Assembly (NCBI RefSeq): GCF_023898315.1
Contig: NC_064625.1
Span: 102,534,269-102,598,268, forward strand
Direction of reading: 5' to 3'
From: Schistocerca nitens
Taxonomy: Eukaryota; Arthropoda; Insecta; Orthoptera; Acrididae
Length of the DNA: 64,000 nucleotides
Shown: piece after piece, positions 10,100 through 22,401 of the stretch
Layout: each line of letters opens with the position of its first letter
Position numbering within the stretch: the first letter of the stretch is position 1
Made by a program: the position numbers and the translations under genes
Notes under the pieces: model-generated
Databases searched by the model: none
Told to the model about the DNA's origin: nothing
The model's input: only the letters and a program-made list of their open reading frames with translations

Positions 10100-12530
10100 C
10101 TTTTATACTTGAGAACGGAGGTGGGATCAGCTAGACAGTACCGGTGTACACTCCCACACACTTACAAATAGAGCACTGTCAAATGCTATATATCTGTTTG
10201 CACAGCTGAGTGAAGTGCTGTAACAACGAGAACAGAAACAAGGCATAAAGTATATCTCAACTTCACAGGTCACAACACTTCACTGACAATGTCTGTAAAA
10301 CTACCCTCCCCCAAGATGTCGCTATTCTCCACTCCCATTTTTTTTTCCATTCTCGTATCTGTAGAATCTTCGTTTGCCGTTCCAGTGTCCGTACACAGGT
10401 AACAGTCCAGCATTTGGCCACTGCATGACACGGGGAGCTGTGAAAATAGTAAGAAGCCAGACAATATGTTGTTCTTCCCCTGTTAATTTGATCACTATTG
10501 AAGAAAATCTCAAGCTAGCTTTGTCAGTTCACTTTTCTAAAATATACTGAGATATTGTTAAACTGTTTTGCATAAATGTAAGGTAACAGTTTATGTAAAT
10601 AGCTTAGGTGCTGGAAGGACTTCATCGCTGTTGAGCAGTATATTTTTAAACAAATAAATATTACACCATACTTCACCAGATGATGACGTGTGTTGCGAGT
10701 TGCTGGGGCTAGCAGTGTATTTAACACTAAATTCTTCTAGAATCTTCATATATAAATGATGCTCTAAGCCCCCCCCCCTATTCTAACTCCGACTTTTGCT
10801 GTTGCACATGGATTAAAAAGAAATGCGAACTGACTGTAATCGACCATGCAAGTGGAGTAGAAAAGAGTTTGGCACCTGCAATAATTTAATTTGATAAATA
10901 AGTTAAATAAAGGAAAGTTTCATTAACGTAGTGAGAAATGAAAGGGTTGCTCTACCGATTAACAGAATGACAGTTCTGTCCAAAATAACAATATGATTTT
11001 TTATGACTAAACTCAAAATAATAAACAAAACACATGAAACATTTACAATACATCAAATTGGCTCAAATTGGATACTCAAATAAACGCCGTGAAGGTGAAG
11101 TTGTCTCTAAACTAGATTGTGACATTTATGACGAAGTGGTATGTGGAGCCAATTCCTTGCAACTCAAATCTTAAGAGAAACACACAGCCAACCCAACATT
11201 AATTGCTGCTACAGTAGTGAGAACTCGGACAACACCCAAGACAGAACAAAGTTAGAAAAAGACGAACAGGCATGCTCTCCTGAGCTCTGATTATCACCTA
11301 GGAAAATCACTAATCTGCCAGTGCTGCGGACACACATTACCAAGCTGTCTTCTTAACTGCAAGAACACGATCTGACGTAATGGAGGCGATGGCTGGTTGC
11401 TTCAACGTCCCGTCGTGGTGATGATAATGTCGCGAGTATAGCCTGCAACAAATTATCCTGGTCTGGTTGCTCCAGACTAAAGCCTTCCTAGCAATGCGCC
11501 TCTGAGGGAGACGAAGAAGGTTCGCCACACAATCACTGATGGTACAGCTGTACACGGAAATTGCCAGCTGTACACGGAAAGTTACGTTGAAGTCGGAACT
11601 TCAGCAACTTTGTCAAACAGTTACAATTAAATAAAAGTATATTAGACAGACAACGGAAGGCAGGCTGTCCAGAGCAGCGAGAGCTCAGTCTTGAAACCTA
11701 CTCTGACCGAAAGGTGAGAGCTGACTCTCTCAAGAGCACCCGTACAAGCCGAACACAGAACATTCCCACCTCCACGACAGCGGCCGTGGTTAAACATTCC
11801 AATCAGCAACTCGAAAACCGGCGGAAAATTCCACTCTATTGCCGAAGCACTACTAGTCCACCAATGGAGATTCTTGGCGCCAATTTCTGCTCCGATTTTG
11901 CTACGTCATGTAGCTATGCCCTGAGCAAGCCAATCACGATTTTGCAGAAAACGCGGGAATTTCCCCGCCAAGACTGCCTGGGAACACAAGTCACTTCCAC
12001 ACCTTGCTGGTAGCCCGCCAGAAAGTGTTTTCACTAAGTTTCTGTGAAGTAACGGAATCTCTAGCCCAGCCGCTCCTTCAGGCCCCTGCGGGCGTGTCGC
12101 TGCTGCTCTTATGACAATGTCGGCGTCTGGAAAGCATCCACTCTACTCCCTCACACCCGTCGGCTTGACCCTTTCAAGCTCAGCAGAACTCGCCTGTCAC
12201 CCGGGTGACTAGAGACGCTTTGTGGGAAGTCCGCATGTGAAGGAATAGCAACTTTTCACTGCATGCACTTAGAGAGAAATATCGAATTACTCAGAGAAAT
12301 ATGAGAGGGGGCTCATTCCACCTCTCAGTGTGACACTTGTCAAGCGTTAATCGTTTCCCAACACTGCAACAGCGCTTGAAATTCCAGAACTTCGCTGAAC
12401 TAAAAATAAATTTATGTAAGCGTGATTCAGCTGCCCCTACAAATGTCGTTTTATGCAACCCACAGTGTTAAAGGGCCTATCTGGTCTTCAAGAACCATAC
12501 TTGACGTTTTTATGGTCTAAGAATTTTTAA
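10100..12530. other. No recognised feature
   Basis: No gene or named repeat could be supported. The block around 11640-12200 is more GC-rich and may be an old transposon remnant, but no motif or boundary shows this. Confidence 0.45.
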
Positions 12531-12540
12531 CATTGTGCAG

Positions 12541-12693
12541 CCTCAGTTGCAAGTAGAAACCAAACTTTACCCAGGTTTCAGCCAAAATAATTTGGCCTTC
12601 TTCAGAAGTGAGTGACGCTAAGCTACTGAATCAGGCCAAATTGTTTTGGCTGAAACCTGGGTAAAGTTTGGTTTCTATTTGCAACTGAGGCTG
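12541..12693. repeat. Small fold-back with the CAGGTTTCAG module
   Basis: About 65 bp (CAGCCTCAGTTGCAAGTAG ... CCTTCTTCAGAAG) is repeated in reverse complement as TGAATCAGGCC ... GCAACTGAGGCTG, with a loop of about 20 bp. The arms contain CCCAGGTTTCAGCC, related to the module in the fold-backs at 3869 and 58045. Confidence 0.9.
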
Positions 12694-12719
12694 GCGCATT
12701 ACATGTTTTATAGTCTCCC

Positions 12720-13700
12720 GCTCGCTACACTCAAACTATTAGCCCCACAGAAAAAATTTCTGTAAGAAATTTAATGTGGTTAAATATTTTGTGATACATT
12801 TCCACCGGAGGCCACGGTTTTCGATTTATTCAAATAAAACGTACAAAAGTGACCGCTAAATACGCTTCCACCCTCACACACATCCTTCATCAGTCAGAAT
12901 TTTTAGTATGTTGTTCGTGGCACTCCCTTCTTTGACTGTACAAAAATTTCCGACTACACGAGTTATTCCCAATACTCGATCTCTTTGATCTCTGTTGACT
13001 GGACTACTATGCCACCAGCACAGTGGGTTATTTCGTTAACATCATCAGTCTAAACGTGCACATAAGGGTAATTACTGATAAAGGACATTCATAAGCGTTA
13101 CACTGAAACTAATTACGTTGATAATTCGATCCAAACTTCACCATATCAAGCACAGTAGCTTCGCTAGTCAGAAGGCCTGCTGAATACAACGATATATTTA
13201 TTTTATGCTGTTAAAAATCACAAAACTGTTAGGTAACATATACACAAATCTCAATTTTACAATGTATAAGTGATCCACTAAGCCAATGGTGTAATAAGGT
13301 CAGACAGCGATGACCAAAAAAAGTCGAATGTGGGGAATAATTCGTGCAGTCGCACATTTTTGTACATTGGTAGGAGGGAGTGCCACGAATAACATGCTAT
13401 AAATGCTGACTGGTTAGGGCTAAGTCGGGGAGTGGTGGTGCATGTGGAGATCACTTTTGAACTTTTTTCTTGAATAACTCGAAGCTATGGTCTCTAGCAA
13501 AAACATATCCCAGCACAGAATTAATGAACATTAAATTTTGTGCAAAAAGATCCTGTTAATTTTTCTCTAGCGCTAACTGTGCGTGCAGTGTGTGCAGAGA
13601 ATATGCAACTTTTGCAAGTGGTGGTGTTTGAACGCCAGATACAGAATTAGGAGTTGCATGCAACGACATCGGTAGGAACAGCTGATTCACCTTATACCTG
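12720..13700. repeat. Long fold-back repeat, copy X
   Basis: The left arm (about 12720-13020) matches the reverse complement of the right arm (about 13280-13590). Paired landmarks are TTCGATTTATTCAA with TTGAATAACTCGAA, and CTACACGAGTTATTCCC with GGGGAATAATTCGTGCAG. The loop of about 260 bp has no coding sequence. Copy Y at 8355 shares both arms and the 3' flank. No terminal duplication could be fixed. Confidence 0.75.
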
Positions 13701-13719
13701 CTTGATTACTTGCAGGAAG

Positions 13720-15270
13720 CCCCATTTACTCGAAAGATATGCCCTGTAATAAGATACAACTCGCTGCATTCATGCCATATACTCGTGTACCTGACAATCA
13801 GCATTTTACCTTTTTTGCATTTGCAATAACAGTCAATGTCTGAGCCCCTTGGTAAGGTTTCTACAGCATTTTCCGTCCTGCTTCTCTGGGTGCTTACTGT
13901 ACTGAGAATTCCTGCTAGCTGCATGCAGTCTGTCGCCATCTATCTCCGGGTCTCACCATGTTCCTGGGATACGAACTTGTTGCAGATCGTTTATCCATTC
14001 ATAAAACCAGCTAAGTTTTCTTTTATTTTGAACCATAAATTCCAAATACTCTTGGGTAACCGATCATTGTCCATTCTTTAGGTCTACATATGGCCATAGA
14101 CGAGTCTTGTTTTTATAACTAGTGATTTCTTTGTTCTCATCTGTAACTACCATGCTTCGTTATGTCTTAACTCTATCTGTCCAAAGACTCATCTGTTGCA
14201 AAAATTATTAACTAGATGTCTGGTCGATTACTACTCATACTTAAAGTCTCCATTACACGTAATCTTTCTTGTTTCATAAGCATGAAAGAGTGTGTAAACT
14301 TGCCCAAGAGCTAAGTCCCTTATTATAGTAAAAATTTTATTTGTTAGAAAGTAGACTCAGCGTGATTTTTAGGCCCAGTCATTGATTATTTCCTGTTCTA
14401 GTCCAGTCTCCTCGATTACCTCCGCTAATTGAATTGTGTGAACCATACAATCTTTCCATTGTCTGTGCTCATCCATTTTGGCTTTCAAAAAGTTATCTAT
14501 AGACTGTTAGCGATACATTAGTAGTTACAAAAAATATATATTCTGATCTCCTGTTTAGTAATTAATGTTATGGAATATAATATTACATCTTTTCATCTCA
14601 AAAGAAGGCTGAGTCAGGCACACACTGGTATCGTTCACTTCGTAATATACTGCTATTGAGGACTTCATTACTTGGTATCACATCAGGTTCTCGAAAAATG
14701 TGGTTCATCTGTAAGCATGACATAACACACACTTTCTAGAATACTGCTACAGAATATGGAGTGAACATGACAACCAAAGACTAGTAGTCTCGGGGAAGTA
14801 TTGTTAGTTTAATTACAGGACTGTATAGCCCATGTGAAAGAGTAACAGAAAATCTAGTCAGTTTAAAAATGAGTGTTTGAAAAATGTAGTATTTTTTCGC
14901 AATGTCGATTTCATTAAAATCTACAGAAATTATGTTCCATGAGGACTATGCAGCGTTTCTACTGCCGCTATCCCAGTAAGATGAGAGATATGAGGGCGGG
15001 TAGTGGGACATACTTGAATGGGACAGGACAGAAGGCAGCTAATACCAGTACACACTACCCTCTGCCATGCGCTGTACAAGCTGTTAAAAAAAGTATTCCA
15101 TATTTTGAGATACTTTATATAACATCCAGAAGTAGTGCTGCCACCTATCATCTGTGGGTGGTTATGGCACACTGAGGTGGACCATAGGATGTGGACACAT
15201 TAATGTAACTGACCTTCCCGATTTATGGACAGGAACACTGTGCCAGAATGATGTGAAGAGATATTAGACC
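13720..15270. other. No recognised feature
   Basis: AT-rich sequence with only short chance reading frames. I found no repeat family or gene signature in it. Confidence 0.45.
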
Positions 15271-15279
15271 TTCTCTACA

Positions 15280-16345
15280 GTAGAAGCGAACCTCGGGGAA
15301 GATCAGTTTGGATTCTGTAAAAATGTTGGAACACGTGACGCAATATTGACTTTACAACTTATCTTAGAAAAAAGATTAAGGAAAGGCAAACCTACGTTTC
15401 TAGCATTTGTAGACTTAGAGAAAGCTTTTGACAATGTTGACTCGAATACTCTCTTTCAAATTCTAAAGGTGGCAGGGGTAAAATACAGGGAGCGAAAGGC
15501 TATTTACAATTTGTACAGAAACCAGATGGCAGTTATAAGAGTCAAGGGACATGAAAGGGCAGCAGTGGTTGGGGAGGGAGTGAGACAGGGTTGTAGCCTA
15601 TCCCTGATGTTATTCAATCTGTATATTGAGCAAGCATTAAAGGAAACAAAAGAAAAATTCGGAGTGGGTATTAAAATCCATGGAGAAGAAATAAAAAATT
15701 TGAGGTTCACCAATGACATCGTAATTCTGTCAGAGACAGCAAAGGTCTTGGAAGAGCAGTTGAACGGAATGGACAGTGTCTTGAAAGGAGGATATAAGAT
15801 GAACATCAACAAAAGCAAAACGAGGATAATGGAATGTAGTCGAATTAAGTCGGGAGATGCTGAGGGAATTAGATTAGGAAATGAGAAACTTAAAGTAGTA
15901 AAGGAGTTTTGCTACTTGGCGAGCAAAATAACTGATGATGGTCGAAGTAGAGGGGATATAAAATGTAGACTGGCAATGGCAAGGAAAGCGTTTCTGAAGA
16001 AGAGAAATTTGTTAAGATCAAGTATAGATTTAAGTGTCAGAAAGTCGTTTGTGAAAGTATATGTATGGAGTGTAGCCATGTGTGGAGGTGAAATGTGGAT
16101 GATAAATAGTTTGGACAAGAAGAGAATAGAAGCTTTCGAAATGTGGTGCTACATTAGAATGCTGAAGATTAGATGGATAGATCACATAACTAATGAGGAG
16201 GTATTGAATAGAATTGGGGAGAAGAGGAATTTGTGGCATAACTTGACTAGAAGAAGGGACCGGTTGGTAGGACATGTTCTGAGGCATCAAGGGATCACAA
16301 ATTTAGCATTGGAGAGCAGCGTGGAGGGTAAAAACAGTTGATGCT
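15280..16345 (+). pseudogene. RTE/BovB-type LINE fragment, reverse transcriptase and C-terminus
   Basis: Non-LTR retrotransposon, 5'-truncated. The reading is open to 16341; the frame starts before the ATG at 15346, because EDQFGF-like sequence precedes it. Motifs in order: FVDLEKAFDNVD (domain A), GVRQGCSLS (domain B), the catalytic box changed to FTNDI where FADD is expected, FCYLASKITDDGRS, then the terminal region with RIEAFEMWCY and RDRLVGHVLRHQG. The first catalytic aspartate of the box is lost, so the enzyme should be inactive even though about 330 codons are open. The 3' end is missing after GGAGGGTAAAAACAG. Confidence 0.85.
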
Positions 16346-16379
16346 GGTACCAAAGTAGTTTAGGAATTAAACTACGAAA

Positions 16380-16850
16380 TACTTCAATAAATATTATTGT
16401 CTCGCCAAATCAGATAATGTTGAGAGAATTATGTAAGGACCAAACTCACTAAAGTGGTTGATGAATTTTACCATATGGGCAGCTAAATACGAGTAACTGA
16501 TGACAGGCAAAGCAGAATGGATATAAAATGTAGACTGGCAATCAAATACGTTTTTTTTCTGTTGGGAAGTCTTCTGGGCGTATTTGGAGTGTAGCCTTAT
16601 ATGGAAGTAAAATGGGGGTGAGGAACAGTGCAGTCAAAGAGAACAGAAGCTTTCGAAATGTGATGCTACAGAAAAATGTTGAAATCAGCAGGGGTAAATT
16701 GGATAACTAAAGCAGAGGTAGCACATTGAGCAGGGAAGAAGATAAATTGTTCACACAATGTGGCTGAAAGAAGTGATGGGTTGATAGGACACTTTCTAGA
16801 GCATCAAGGAATCGTCAGTTTCGGGACAGAGGAAGGTACAGGGGAGTAAA
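16380..16850 (+). pseudogene. Second, more degraded RTE-type LINE fragment
   Basis: Contains ATATAAAATGTAGACTGGCA, TGGAGTGTAGCC, GAAGCTTTCGAAATGTG and GATGGGTTGATAGGACA in the same order as the copy at 15280, but with deletions and many changes. No usable frame remains. It lies directly behind that copy. Confidence 0.75.
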
Positions 16851-17149
16851 CTGTGCAGAAGAAGACAGCGGTAAGTAGAATCGAGTAGAGATGTTGGTTG
16901 CAACAGTCCCAATTTAATAAAAACAACAGTCGCCGAAAGCACAATGCTCCAGTGTACCAAATATTCTGTTTGTCCACTAGACAGCAAGAAAACCATCGGT
17001 AGTACTGCAAATGGCTTCTACTTTTACCGCAAAGGATGCTGGGAACGTGAGCCATGACCATTACGGTAGATTCTCAATGTTTAAAATAAGATATCGAGAA
17101 GCGGTCCTTAGTTAACGTGTGGTGCTGATGCTTTGAAAGGGAGTCAGAA

Positions 17150-17560
17150 TTAAAGCCATGACGCCCAGTCTTCATTTACCGGTTATTGCCGGCAGTGGCT
17201 GTGAAATGCCCCCTTAATGGCGGACTGTTGCACAGCCGACTGCAGCAGCGCCAGTTGCCGCGGCGGCCGCTAGGGGCGCGCGCGTCGCTGCTCCGGACGC
17301 ACAATGGCGCGCGATATGGCGCCTCTTATGAAGGCGAGCCGTGGAACAAAAACCACGGCGCCATCTCCCGCGGTTCTATTCACGGCTTTTATTCCCATTT
17401 TTAAAGCTCAGCCCGCTGCGTCCACACGTTTTATGTACAATGTCCTGAGAGCGGGCTGGCTTCCACATCCCATCGCCGTTATTGCGAGACTCGCTTCGTG
17501 TTTACCTCAGTCCACAAGTGCCTTCTTTTCCAGACCACACGGTTCACATCATGGACAATG
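17150..17560. other. CpG-rich block
   Basis: GC- and CpG-rich (GCGGCGGCCGC, GCGCGCGTCGC, ATGGCGCGCGATATGGCG) and sharply different from the AT-rich flanks. Short frames exist on the + strand but show no protein motif. It could be a regulatory CpG-rich element of the host intron or the GC-rich end of an unknown transposon. Confidence 0.5.
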
Positions 17561-19785
17561 ATATGAGCAACCAGAGTTCTGTAATGACACTGCTCACACT
17601 CCACAATTTAACTTTCAGAATAAAAGGCGCTGTTCAGAAAGTGAGAGTTCTGGTAGTGGAATATGTTTCAAAATTAATTCTATTTTATTTAGTAGCCACA
17701 TGATTATATGGCGTAGCATTTTTTAAACCATACCAAGAGTTAAAGATCTCTATCAATATTGACAGAAATCATGGCATTTTTCAGCACACTGATAAAGAAC
17801 CCAATTCAGATTGATCGTTCTAATGTGGCAGACAAAATCTGTGAGAAATATAAATATTTTGATGCAAATTGCATCTTGGGATTTTTCATCAAGCTAATAA
17901 CGAATTCTGAATAAACATTCTAAAAGTTTAGATAATAGCAGCTAAATTCTTTAAATGAGGAAATTTGTCACATGTTTTACCGATCACTTGATAGTCAAAT
18001 ATCATAAATAAAGAGTAATCTTCATTTTCGTCAGGTTTAACCGAAAATGCTGACTTTAAGCTCCTTGCATCCTTTGTTTTAAATAGACTGAAGGATAGAA
18101 CGACTTTTACAGCCTCTGAAGCATCTGATTGAACTGTGTATGATGGTTTAGGTGAATTTTAATACAATGAGTTAATACTTCAATTTCGTTTTGAGATGAA
18201 ACTGATGAGTTCTTTCCCATTTTCGCAATAACAAGGATGGATACTTTATAATTCTGCCCCTCTTCAAACAACTTAAAAATTGAAACATTGATACCATCTC
18301 CCAAAATTTGACATTCAGCTTACTAAACATACTTTTAATGATTTCCATTGTCTATTTCTTTACTGTGTAGGACATTTTCGCTAACAGTTTACTTGAAAGG
18401 CGACTTTCCAGCAACACAATAATATGTCTTTGTCACCGTGACTGTGACACTATGGGAACCCAGAAATTAATATTAATGTTTAGTTTTTATTCCATATAGT
18501 AAAACTGTCTTTCACGTTTATAAATATTTGATATCGAAGTCTCTCGTCATTCATTTACTCTTTTAATATTTGTACAAAACAAAATACGTTGAAAAGAATT
18601 TTCGTGTTTGCATGATTATAATGCGGATACCGATAAATGCCCTGTTTGTATAAATAAGGCCTAAATCGTACACTTTTTAATCGACTTTCTTTAAATGACC
18701 AAACAGCAACATATTGCACTTGGTATTACTAGTATTGCCTTTTACCAAAACAACTACTAGTCAAATTTTACAGGTGTTTCACGAAGGAAATACTACATCC
18801 TTTATTGTAGAATAAGAAATGTAATTAAATGTCGTGGAGTGCATAACCTGTTTTTCACTTTTCATAATTTTTCGATGTAAGTGTCATTCAACAAATTTTG
18901 AACATATGCTGAAAGAATTAACAAGTAGTAAATATCAGTACCGCCATTAGACTGTTTTTTTATTTGCAGTGTTACATTTACACGATCAAGATTTCGGCTT
19001 TAAAGTGTTTTAATGTTATACAGTGCCTAAGATGGCATACTGTCGTATTTGAAATACACTATTAGACACATTGTCTAAGGGTCTTCCGACCCATTTAGTT
19101 AACTCTGGCTATAATTAAATATAAATTTATGTATGAACTTGTTTTCTTATCAATGTTTTTATAAGCAATCTTAACATCGATTCAATCAGTCCTTTATTTT
19201 TTATCCCACAAAGACAAATAAGCGGATAATAAACGAGGAACAGAGTAAGGACACGTTTTTGAAAAATATATCTGCATTTTCGTTCTTTTAATTAGTTTTA
19301 TTTTGTGGAGTCACGGTAGCAACACTATTCAGTATGACTGACCAATAATAGTTCTTATTTGCTATTAGCTCTTAAGAAGATTTAAGAATTCACGACTTTA
19401 TAAGGGGGGATGAATATCGGCAGTTCACACACTTTTACTCATTAGGCGTAATGAAATTTGTTTTGCAACTTTAACACGTTTCCATGGCTTGTTACATTAG
19501 ACGTGAATTTTTCGTGATGTCCACTGGGTAGAGCTTGAGTATTAATTACGCTAAAAGTACCACAACGACATTAATTTGTTAAGCTATAGTGCAGAGAGTA
19601 CACTGCAGTGTGGCTGTCTACATGCTTTACTGCACGATAAATCTTTTATAGTGACGAAATGTAAAGGACACAAGTTTTAATTCTTGCTGATGTACAAGTT
19701 ATTCCAACATTTACAGTAGGTCAGAGACCATTTACCAAGACAGTAAACAGAAATCAAATTTTAAACACTCTCTTTTTCTATCAAA
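17560..19785. other. No recognised feature, AT-rich
   Basis: Long AT-rich stretch without recognised repeat or gene. Together with 10100-12530 it is the least repeat-like DNA in the window. Confidence 0.45.
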
Positions 19786-19890
19786 TCATTCACTACTGGC
19801 CATTAAAATTCCTACACCACGGAGATGACGTGCTACAGACGCGAAATTTAACCGACATGAAGAAGATACCGTGATATGCAAATGATTAGC

Positions 19891-20279
19891 TGATATGAAA
19901 CTTCCTGGCAGATTAAAACTGTGTGCCCGACCGAGACTCGAACTCGGGACCTTTGCCTTTCGCGGGCAAGTGCTCTGCCAACTGAGCTACCGAAGCACGA
20001 CTCACGCCCGGTACTCACAGCTTTACTTCCGCCAGTACCTCGTCTCCTACCTTCCAAACTGATTGAAGGTAGGAGATGGAAGGTAGGAGACGAGGTACTG
20101 GCAGAAGTAAAGCTGTGATTACCGGGCGTGAGTCGTGCTTCGGTAGCTCAGTTGGCAGAGCACTTGCCCGCGAAAGGCAAAGGTCCCGAGTTCTAGTCTC
20201 GGTCGGGCACACAGTTTTAATCTGCCAGGAAGGTTCATATCAGCGCACACTCCGCTGCAGAGTGAAAATCTCATTCTGG
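19891..20279. mobile_element. Inverted tRNA-like SINE dimer nested in a Tc1-like element, 11-bp TSD
   Basis: A reverse tRNA-like copy (about 19891-20055) meets a forward copy (about 20065-20279) head to head at a palindromic centre near 20060, with GAAGGTAGGAGA on both sides. The direct repeat aaatgattagc lies at 19880-19890 and 20280-20290. The empty site is visible as a single aaatgattagc in the sister Tc1 copy near 58612. The tail includes CACTCCGCTGCAGAGTG. Confidence 0.92.
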
Positions 20280-20419
20280 AAATGATTAGCCTTTCAGAGC
20301 ATTCAGACAAGGTTGGCGCCGGTGGCGACACCTACAACGTGCTGACATGAGGAAAGTTTCCAACCGATTTCTCATACACAAACAGCAGTTGACCGGCGTT
20401 GCCTGGTGAAACGTTGTTG

Positions 20420-21435
20420 TGATGCCTCGTGGAAGGAGGAGAAATGCGTACCATCACGTTTCCGTCGGACTGTAGCCTATCGCGAATGCGGTTTATCGTA
20501 TCGCGACATTGCTGCTCGCGTTGGTCGAGATCTAATTACTGTTAGCAGAATATGGAATCGGTGGGTTCAGGAAAGTAATACGGAACGCCGCGCTGGATCC
20601 CAACGGCCTCGTATCACTAGCAGTCGAGATTACAGGCTTCTTATCCGCATGGCTGTAACGTATCGTGCAGCCACGTCTCGATCCCTGAGTCAACAGATGG
20701 CGATGTTTCCAAGACAACAAGCATCTGTACGAACAGTTCGACGACATTTGCAGCAGCATGGACTATCAGCTCGGAGACCGTGGCTGCGATTACCCTTGAG
20801 GCTGTATCACAGACAGGAGCGCCTGCGGTGGTGTAGTCCACGACGAACCTGGGTGCACGAATGGCAAAACGTCATTTTTTCGGAGGAATCCAGGTTCTGT
20901 TTACAGCATCATGATGGTCGCATCCGTGTTTGGCGACATCGCGGTGAACACACATTGGAAGCGTGTATTCGTCATCGCCATTCTGGCGTATCATCCGGCG
21001 TGATGGTATGAGGTGCCATTGGTTACACTTCTCGGTCACCTCTCGTTTGCATTGACGGCACTTTGAACAGTGGACGTTACATTTGAGATGTGTTACGACT
21101 GGTGGCTCTACCCTTCATTCGATCCCTGCGAAACCCTACATTTCAGCAGGATAATGCACGACCACATGTTTCAGTACCTGTACGGGCCTTTCTGGATACA
21201 GAAAATGTTCGACTGCTGCCCTGGCCAGCACATTCTCCAGATCTCTCACCAACTGGAAACGTCTGGTCAATGGTGGCCGAGCAACTGCCTCGTCACAATA
21301 CGCCGGTAACTACTCTTGATGAACTGTGGTATCGTGTTGAAGCTGCATGGGCAGCTGTACCGGTACACTCCATCCAAGCTCTGTTTGAATCAATGCCGAG
21401 GCGTATCAAGGCCGTTATTACGGCCAGAGGTGGTC
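20420..21435 (+). pseudogene. Tc1-like transposase relic (DD34E type), copy A
   Basis: The reading begins MPRGRRRNAY at about 20422 and breaks by a small deletion near 20463. It then runs RECGLSYRDIAARVGRD to a nonsense codon at 21009 (tga within ATGGTATGAGG), then on in shifted frames to about 21435. The first catalytic box is FSEESRF (D changed to E). The second is intact (QQDNARPH). The third is SPTGNVW where E is expected, 34 residues after the second. Two of three catalytic residues are therefore lost. Confidence 0.88.
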
Positions 21436-21777
21436 GTTCTGGGTTCCGATTTCTCAGGATCTATGCACCCAAATTGCGTGAAAATGTGATCACATGTCAG
21501 TTCTAGTATAATATACTTGTCCAATGAATACCCGTTTGTCATCTGCATTTCTTCTTGGTGTGGCAATTTTAATGGCCAGTAGTGTATTTCTCAACTGAAA
21601 AATCTCGTAATTTCGCCTCCAGCGTATTAGGTCCCAAGTTGACGTCGTCGAAGTGATCAAAAAGTTGCCCTTCAAAGATCGTACAGTCCAGAATCGGTAT
21701 GCCGATCGGGCAAAATAACCCCGAGCACTGAGTGAGCCATCCCATCGATAGTCCAGGTTGACGATACCAATTTCGTA

Positions 21778-22027
21778 CCGAGCGAGGTGGCGCAGTGGTT
21801 AGCACACTGGACTCGCATTCGGGAGGACGACGGTTCAGTCCCGTCTCCAGCCATCCTGATTTAGGTTTTCTGTGATTTCCCTAAATCGTTTCAGGCAAAT
21901 GCCGGGATGGTTCCTTTGAAAGGGCACGGCCGATTTCCTTCCCCATCCTTCCCTAACCTGAGGTGCTCAGTCTCTAATGACCTCGTTGTCGACGGGACGT
22001 TAAAAAAACACTAACCACACTAACTAG
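21778..22027 (+). mobile_element. tRNA-headed SINE, GCGCAGTGG family
   Basis: Head with GTGGCGCAGTGGTTAGCAC and GGTTCAGTCCCG, body with ATCCTGATTTAGG, tail ending AACACTAACCACACTAACT. A 7-bp direct repeat, tttcgta, lies at 21771-21777 and 22028-22034. Same family as the reverse copy at 207-406. Confidence 0.85.
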
Positions 22028-22401
22028 TTTCGTAAAACACCACGTCCTTAGCTGCCTGCTACAAGTCCTTGTCCGACAGGAATCGTCGACCCTTCGAGAC
22101 CTTTTGTGCTGGACTAAAGGTGTGTTAACCGTATGGGGAGCGATCAGGACTACAGGGCTGGTGTTCAAGTCTCTCCTACTTGCGTTTAGCGCAACTTTTC
22201 CTTCACGACATTTGCAATGTGGGAACCTGTGTTATCATGAAGCGTCAGCACCCCCTCTCGCACGGAACTTGGCGCACCATTCCACAACAGTGCTGTCCCA
22301 CACACATTCTCCATTCGCCGATGGGTGCCTACCTGTGTTTCTTCTTCGGTAGCCAAGAAAGGAATAACAGCACGTTGGTCCTGTTTGGACACATTTGGTA
22401 A

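Larger units (their letters stand above)
19791..21584 (+). mobile_element. Tc1-like element (CACTACTGGCC family), copy A, carrying a nested dimer
   Basis: The terminal inverted repeats start CACTACTGGCCATTAAAATT. TA follows the right end at 21585-21586; the left flank reads TT, an apparent point change. Removing the 389-bp insertion at 19891-20279 and its duplicated target leaves about 1.39 kb. The related copy at 58524 still has the uninterrupted target. Confidence 0.9.

Noticed and set aside
15346..16341. 331-residue protein as a host gene
   Set aside because: It is a 5'-truncated LINE reverse transcriptase with a damaged catalytic box.
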